DNA of 55,359 nt from Phytophthora quininea (taxonomy: Eukaryota > Oomycota > Peronosporomycetes > Peronosporales > Peronosporaceae), in assembly GCA_011947345.1 (NCBI GenBank), contig JAAVTG010001005.1:1-55359 (forward strand), in the 5' to 3' direction. Positions 50,166 through 55,359 of the stretch are shown here, one piece after another (within the stretch, counting starts at the first letter, position 1; each line of letters begins with the position of its first letter). A program made the translations under genes and the position numbers. Below the pieces are notes generated by a model. It was not told the DNA's origin. It was given only the letters and a program-made list of their open reading frames with translations, and made no database searches.

Positions 50166-51220
50166 ATGCTGCCGACCGTGACGGAGCTCTGGGAGCGAGC
50201 AAACCATCCCGAGCTCAACCCCGTATACGCCCTGCTGGTCGGCTTGACAATTTTCACCTGGGTCGCTCTGGCGCCCGTCAGAAATGTCATTGCGGAGCTC
50301 ATCACGAACATCGGTGCGTGGGTCAAAATGCACGCAACTCTCTACGCCCGCGTCCTAGAAGGCTACGTACTGGTAGCACAGAGCGAAGTTTTGCTGGATC
50401 GCGAACCTAACGACTACTTCTGGATGATCCTGGACGCCCTCCATACCGTCCCGATCATGATACTTGAAGCCGCCGGGACGGCTGAGTTTGGGCCATTTGG
50501 TCCTCTGGCGCTGCAGTATTGGCGTCTGCAGCGTGCCTTCTGGTGCGACTATCTACCAGAAACCTCGCGATTAACGTGGAACTCGTTCACCAAGTTCGGC
50601 CGTGCCGTTGTGGAAGGGCTAGTGAGCTCCTTCCGCCGGTTTGTGGATTTTGTGCGTGGAGTCGTTTGGGTCCTGCTCTTCTTGGGAGCCGTCCTTTACT
50701 ATCTTCCGCAGTTAATCTGCTACACAATAGTGACGGCTTTACATGGCTGGGCCGGACTACTCGCCGTATGGATCCTCGTGGTCTTCGTGATTGCCTGGAC
50801 AGTCCAGAGTACGTGGGTGATCGGCATTCCCTTGGTGGCCTAGCCATCGGGACGGCCAATAAGTTACTACTAGAGTTCAAGGCCCAGGAAGCTTTGAAAG
50901 CAGTGTCGCCGACAAATGTGGCTCGAACGGGCTGGGATGACGTCAAGCGTCGGCTCGCGACTCGTTTAGAAGAAGAACGCGTCACATTTGAGAGACTGCG
51001 CGCGGTAAACCCCTCGCGTGCCAAAGCCGACGGCAATATGACCTCCGCTCCCAAGCAAGGAACGGTTGAAAACTGCTCTACTGTGACCAAAATCACTGAT
51101 CGGGCTGTCCCAGACCCGACTACGGCTGATACTTGCCTGTCCCTCGATGCCCAGATCCCATTTCAGCCGGCAGCCGACACGCGGGTCCGTCGAGGACAAC
51201 GGACGGATGGTCGGGAAGAT
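50166..51220 (+). CDS. Multi-spanning membrane protein of the retrotransposon (env position)
   Basis: ATG at 50166 (MLPTVTELWERANHPEL). The first frame ends at 50843 (225 residues) and shows about three to four hydrophobic segments: VYALLVGLTIFTWVALAPV (~18-36), VVWVLLFLGAVLYYLPQLICY (~170-190) and LLAVWILVVFVIAWTVQ (~200-216). A one-base change at the end of that frame would continue into a hydrophilic tail (50845 to the 3' LTR: ANKLLLEFKAQEAL, RLATRLEEERV). It sits between the antisense frame and the 3' LTR, where env-like genes are found, but lacks a signal-peptide/single-anchor layout. Its start is 229 bp from the start of the antisense frame. Confidence 0.6.
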
Positions 51221-51729
51221 TGTCACGAGTCTACACGTGACGGTGTCCTACTCTGGCCAAACGGTGTTTTACCACAGTGGAGCGACGCGGCTGCTGAACC
51301 CCACGTGGACCGCGTCACTCAAGCTTCGTAGTGGACGCTGGCGACGGCCACTACCGCTAGCTACTGCGCCTGACTGGGGGCCGAGACGGTCGTGGACCCC
51401 AACGGTTCCGTCGTCTAGGACGGATGTCGCGGTACGGTGGCCGCAGGAGGAGCCGGAGAAGGTAGGTCACCCCTGTGACGCAAAATTGTGTTGAAGAAAG
51501 AGAAGTGGGACCGCTCAGTTGCGATTCCCCCTTGCGGCCAAGAAGCGGATTTGCCCGACGACGAGAACAAGAAGTAGCTGGAGACTCAAACAAAGGGTCA
51601 ATACACACTCCTTTCATTCGTTATCGGCTACCGTTCCTTGGTACCTGTGACCGTTCCAAGTCCCCCACTCTCTCGCTACTAGGACCAGCTACCCCAAGAC
51701 CCCTGCGCAAGGGACACAGGCTCGCGACA
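51221..51729 (+). repeat. 3' LTR
   Basis: 509 bp, same ends as the 5' LTR. A short purine-leaning stretch (GGACGGATGGTCGGGAAGA) precedes it as a possible polypurine tract. Confidence 0.93.
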
Positions 51730-52612
51730 CCTTGCAGCAAGAAATTGCCCACTTGGTCGACGAACTAGAGTCCGCAAAAAGGAAAAAAGAGAATGCCAAG
51801 GCCACGGCGTCGACCGACATGTCAGCGTGGAAGACGCTAGCCCGACATCGCTTGCAGCCGGCTATGGCAACCGAAAAGCAACGCACATGACTGAAGACTG
51901 CCATCATGAGGAAAATCGCTCTCGCACGACGACCTCAAGGCGATGGTGCGGCGGCACATGAAGATCGTCAGTTTGGTCGCAGCTTCTTCCCCAGACCAAT
52001 GCAACGCTCTCTTTGTACATTGCGTACTCGAGGATGGATGTCCAACGGGAGAGGACTGTCCTGAAATCAATCTCGCTTATAGTGTTCGAGTGTACCTGAG
52101 CCCAAGACTTTGGAGGAAGCTGGTTCAGCATTGGACCGGAGCCGAGGTCTCGGCCGAAACGATGAAGGTATATACAACGTACATCACAGGACGGAAGCAC
52201 CTCCAGTCAGCACACGATTCAGGCAGAGGATCGTCGAATGGTATGGCCACTGGAACTCGGAATATGAAAATGCTGCCCAACGGATTTGGTGGGCCATGTG
52301 TAGCATTGGATACACGCTTCTGTGGCAGATCAGAACAGCGCCGTTCGCGAAGGCCAACACTGGACACGGGCGCACCAGTTACAGTATATGTGGCAATTCG
52401 GCATGCGTCAACTACAAGCAGTAGCCACAAGAGAAAACAAGGTCATGGCGGACTTCGACGAGTTACTGCAAATCATGGTGCAGAACAACAGTAACGAGGT
52501 GCTTGATGGAACCGAGTCACTGCTTCTTGAAGACGCCATGAGGGGGATCAACGTCATTTCCACCTTCAATATCGGCGTCAGGGATAGCAAGTCGAGGCCA
52601 TTTAGCAGTTAA
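51730..52612 (+). pseudogene. 3' part of class II gene split by the retrotransposon
   Basis: Continues the zipper (LQQEIAHLVDELES) directly after the target duplication, then SAWKTLARHRLQP and a TGA at about 51887-51889. A shifted frame gives VRRHMKIVSLVAASSPDQ up to about 52010. The START-like core is absent, replaced by foreign sequence (about 52015-52430). The family C-terminus (MADFDELLQIMVQNNSNEV, TESLLLEDAMRGINV) follows to 52612. Closest relative 33987-35162. Confidence 0.8.
52015..52430. other. Foreign insert replacing the START core
   Basis: No similarity to the paralogous segment. A plus-strand frame reads WYGHWNSEYENAAQRIWWAM then CSIGYTLLWQIR, resembling the tail of retrotransposon (LINE-type) polyproteins in spacing of Trp and aromatic residues. 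I cannot identify it further. No clear target duplication or poly-A tail seen. Confidence 0.35.
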
Positions 52613-53021
52613 GGGTCTCCAACCGGGGTGCGGCGTGGAGGGTGTAGCTCTGATCAAAAATGTAAACTGACTTGCCGAACTTTACGGCGGTTCCTGGCCC
52701 AACCATCGCAGTTGTCGTCGGCGAAGGTGCTTTTGTTGCAAAACCAGAGTCCTTTTCTAGGACACTACCAGACCCATCGAGATTTTATACATGCACGCTG
52801 AATAGGAAGCCTTGTCCTGTCCGCTCCGTCGTCTCTTGTTTGTAAGGCCACGCTCATAGAGAATAAGTTCTTCTTCTTTTGCTCTCCACATCAGTTCCTT
52901 CCAATTGCTCGACCATCTGACGTGATTATCCGTTCGAAGACGTCACTTGAAAACGAGTAATCTTTGCAAAGCCTTAGCAAGCAGCACTCACTTCTCACTC
53001 TGACGACAAAGCAACATAACA
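52613..53021. other. Intergenic region with initiator-like motif
   Basis: No gene. CTCACTTCTCACTCTGACGA at 52987-53006 is 15 bp upstream of the ATG at 53022 and matches the motif at 36848-36867, so it is a probable core promoter of the next gene. Confidence 0.4.
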
Positions 53022-54094
53022 ATGACGTTCTCGACTTTCGACCAAGTCGATTCACTCAACGTCGACCAGTTTTTGAAGATTTCGTACAGAACGAAGCTCA
53101 GCAGTCGACAAACACGGCTGCGAAGGGGAGGAACGCGTATTACCACAAGCGAAAGGCTGAGAAGAAGGCTCTCGAATCACAAGTGACTGAGCTGACGAGT
53201 CGTCTGAAGCAACTGCAAGAGCAGAAGCGGTGGGCGAGCGAGAACGGCGTGCTAATCGAACCAGTGAACTCGGCCTGGAAAACCCACCTGGACTGGAACT
53301 TATGGCGCCTTCAAGCTTCGGAGGAGCGGCAACGCTTCTTACAGGCTGCTGTTAACGGCAAGAATGAGCTGATCGACGACCTCATCAGTCTGGCGCGGCA
53401 GTATATGACCACGGCCCAAAGCCTTTACTCCGGCATGTTGCTCCAGCCAGACGACAAACTGGTGTACGATATGATCATCCACGAACTCGACGGCGTGTAC
53501 AAGCAGACAGACAAAGCTTTCAACGACAGTCGAATCGGCTCGACAGAAGACCTGGCCGTGTTCGATCGAGCCACGCCAACGCTTCAGATCGGATGGCAGA
53601 AGTTCTTTCCCTTCGGCTTTAAGAAAACCAGCAGCTCCATGTGGATGCTGTCGAGTTTGGTTCATCGGCAAGAGGCACGAGAGGAATTCGAGGACGTGGA
53701 AGACCCCGAAAACACCGTCGCCCTCAAGTTCCGCTTCACCAAGAGAATGGAAGACGGTGAGCGTGGCTCTCTCGTGCATCGCTTCGTCAAGCGGAGATTC
53801 AGCGAGAAAACTCGAGAGGTTTGCGTGTGGAAGTCTTCGCTTCACGGCGATGGGGTTTTCAGAGGACTGCAGCTTGACGGCACTGGATGGGGAGTTTTCC
53901 GTCGGGCAGGAAGCGGGTCTGGCACCTTCGGACAGACGTGTGTTCGCCAAATCCGACTGCATCAGTGCAGCGCCAACAAAACTTCGGATCGCTTGGCCAG
54001 GATGTTCGACGAGTTTGTCCACGACATGGTTCGCGAGAACTACCGAGAGATCACGAGAATGGTTGAGGAGTTGCTCGCCAACGACGAAAGTTAA
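53022..54094 (+). CDS. Leucine-zipper/START-like domain protein, class II, N-terminal frame problem
   Basis: The family start MTFSTFDQVDSLNVDQFL begins at the ATG at 53022, but the rest (KGRNAYYHKRKAEKKALESQVTELTSRLKQLQ onward) is in another frame with no early ATG. A small indel between ~53090 and 53130 or a non-ATG start must be invoked. The main frame, open from before 52964 to 54094, is otherwise intact: YDMIIHELDGVYKQTD, SSMWMLSSLVHRQEARE, DPENTVALKFRF, VKRRFSEKTR, GDGVFRGLQLDGTGW and VRQIRLHQC. Class II Tyr-Tyr occupies the position of the class I Tyr-Arg. Confidence 0.75.
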
Positions 54095-54364
54095 AGCGTA
54101 TTTCCAATTCGAAGCAATAGGACGGCCACCATGAACTTTCGGTCTAAGAACTAGATACTTCGCGATAAACTTGCTGTGAGTTTGTGGGTATACGCCACTT
54201 GTCCTCGTCTTGAAGTACTTGGAAGTAATACAAGGAGAGCCCGCTGGATAGCAAGTAAAACGCCATCTGGTGTGATTATCGCTGAGCACACGCCGTCGAA
54301 AACAAGTAATCTCGTTGTGCGCTCCTGGGCACGTCACTCAGTTTTCAAAGCACTTTACGTGGCA

Positions 54365-55359
54365 ATGACATTTTCATCGCCGGCGACTTTCGACCAAGGC
54401 AAGTCGCTTCCACCCAAGACGTCTTCGACCGGGAAGAAGCCAGCCCGACACTACGAGCGGCAAAAGGCCGAGAAGAAAGCGTTGGAGGCTCAACTGGTCG
54501 AGTTGGTGGAGCTGGCGAAGCAACTGGAAGCTCGCAGCAAGGCCAAGAAGACGAGAGCGAACAAGCCGGTCAATTCAGTCTGGAAAGCTCTGCTGGCCCG
54601 CAATTTAAAACACCGCAGAGCTACAGAGCAGATACAGCGGTTCTTGTTGGCTGCGGTTACCGGCAATTGTGCTCTGCTAGACGACCTCGTCGGTTTGGTG
54701 CAGCAGCAAATGAAGACGGGATGTGTGCTCGCAACGGGGTCTCCAGGTCCTTCCTCGGACATCTTCCTTCAGCCGAGCGACGACCTTCTCTTCGCCATGT
54801 ATATCCATAAACTCAACGGCGTGTACGCCCAGACTGACGACGTTTTCAAGGACTGTGGCATGGGATCAACGGAAACTCCCGAGGCCTTCCATCAGGCAAA
54901 GACCACAGCACAAGGAACGCCGACAATCGAGATCGGGTGGAAAGATATGTTCCCGTTTGGTTACCAGCAAACCGCCGACGTCATGTGGATGCTGGCGGGT
55001 TTGATCCACCGCCAGGATGCAAGAGAGGAATTCGATGAAGTCAAAGACCTTGAAAATACGGTGGCAGTCAAAGTGCGCTATACCAAGACTGTCGAAGGTG
55101 GCGGTTGCGAGTCGTTGGTACATCGCTTCGTCCAAAGGCGCTTCGTCGAGGACAATCGGCAGGTTACGGTGTGGAAGTCGTCGATTCGGGGCGATGGGTC
55201 TTTCAGGGGCTTCAAATCGACGAGACGGGCTGGAGCGTGTTCTGTCCGTTAGCCAACGGATCAGGAACGCTCGGACAGGCTTACATCCGCCAAGTTCCGT
55301 TGCACTTGAGTAGTTCGAGCAAAAACTCGACAGTGTTCTCCAAGTTCGACGAGTTCGTC
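54365..55359 (+). pseudogene. Class II zipper/START-like gene, frameshifted, runs off right edge
   Basis: ATG at 54365 (MTFSSPATFDQGKSLPP). Zipper ARHYERQKAEKKALEAQLVELVELAKQLE, second helix WKALLARNLKHRR, then the sensor half: LFAMYIHKLNGVYAQTD, VMWMLAGLIHRQDARE, DLENTVAVKVRY, VQRRFVEDNR and GDGSFRG. A one-base loss near 55210 (GGGGCTTCAAATC) diverts the frame to a stop at 55250-55252. The true continuation (LQIDETGWSVFCPLAN) goes on in another frame to the window end. The same lesion is present in 36884-37952. Confidence 0.8.

Larger units (their letters stand above)
38356..51729 (+). mobile_element. 13.4 kb Ty3/gypsy LTR retrotransposon with two extra reading frames
   Basis: Both ends carry a 509-bp LTR (TGTCACGAG...CTCGCGACA), identical apart from about two positions. 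A 4-bp target duplication CCTT (38352-38355 and 51730-51733) flanks the element. Order inside: gag with zinc knuckles, protease, reverse transcriptase-RNase H, integrase (Ty3/gypsy order), then an antisense reading frame (48014-49936) and a sense membrane-protein frame (50166-51220). Several frame changes and stops break gag, pol and the extra frames. It is inserted in the zipper codons of a class II family pseudogene. Confidence 0.92.

Noticed and set aside
52964..53021. Upstream extension of the 53022 gene frame to 52964
   Set aside because: It begins at a TTG, not an ATG, and overlaps the likely initiator. The family-type start MTFS at 53022 is in another frame, so a frameshift is the better explanation.

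Overview
The window looks like oomycete nuclear DNA, most likely Phytophthora or a close relative. It is GC-moderate and compact. Most genes are single-exon, with intergenic gaps of a few hundred bases. The only clear introns are two short GT..AG introns of 55 and 64 nt. The transposons are Ty3/gypsy and Mutator-like. This assignment rests on style and family recognition, not on a search.

The window is dominated by one expanded gene family: about 25 intact, broken or relic copies on both strands. A typical member has an N-terminal hydrophobic/acidic helix (FLADVxAFL-like), a basic region of bZIP type with a leucine at every seventh position (four heptads), a second conserved helix (WRxxAxRQxEKR), and a C-terminal ~220-residue domain. 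That domain carries the landmarks EYF, DPENT, RRY, EGxGxFxG and TGWxxxRPS, and I interpret it as START-like (a lipid-binding fold). Similar oomycete proteins are, as I recall, often labelled 'M96 mating-specific protein family'. Two architectures coexist. Class I (about 1-10.2, 12.5-13.7, 19.5-20.6, 24.4-25.6, 26.9-28.1 and 29.0-33.8 kb) has the N-terminal helix and the basic region. Class II (11.2-12.3, 15.1-19.4, 25.8-26.9, 34-35.2, 36.9-38.4 and 51.7-55.4 kb) lacks the helix and the invariant basic-region Arg but keeps the heptads.

Layout. 1-9 kb: class I tandem array with two pseudogenes. 9.06-13.88 kb and 24.22-29.76 kb: two arms of a large inverted duplication with mirrored gene order, separated by a ~10.3 kb spacer. 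The spacer holds two class II genes with near-identical 3' halves, a class II pseudogene, a class I gene and two Mutator-like elements with long terminal inverted repeats. 30-38 kb: further members, including a divergent three-exon one. 38.36-51.73 kb: a 13.4 kb Ty3/gypsy retrotransposon with almost identical 509-bp LTRs, inserted inside a class II pseudogene. Beyond gag-pol it carries an antisense reading frame and a multi-spanning membrane-protein reading frame. 51.7-55.36 kb: the other half of the split gene and two more members, the last running off the window.

Functional reading (inference): the family resembles a lineage-specific counterpart of plant HD-Zip/START transcription factors, that is, a dimerising DNA-binding module fused to a possible ligand sensor. 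Class II proteins may act as partners that dimerise without binding DNA. The array is evolving by tandem and inverted duplication, gene conversion, frequent one-base frameshifts and transposon insertion.
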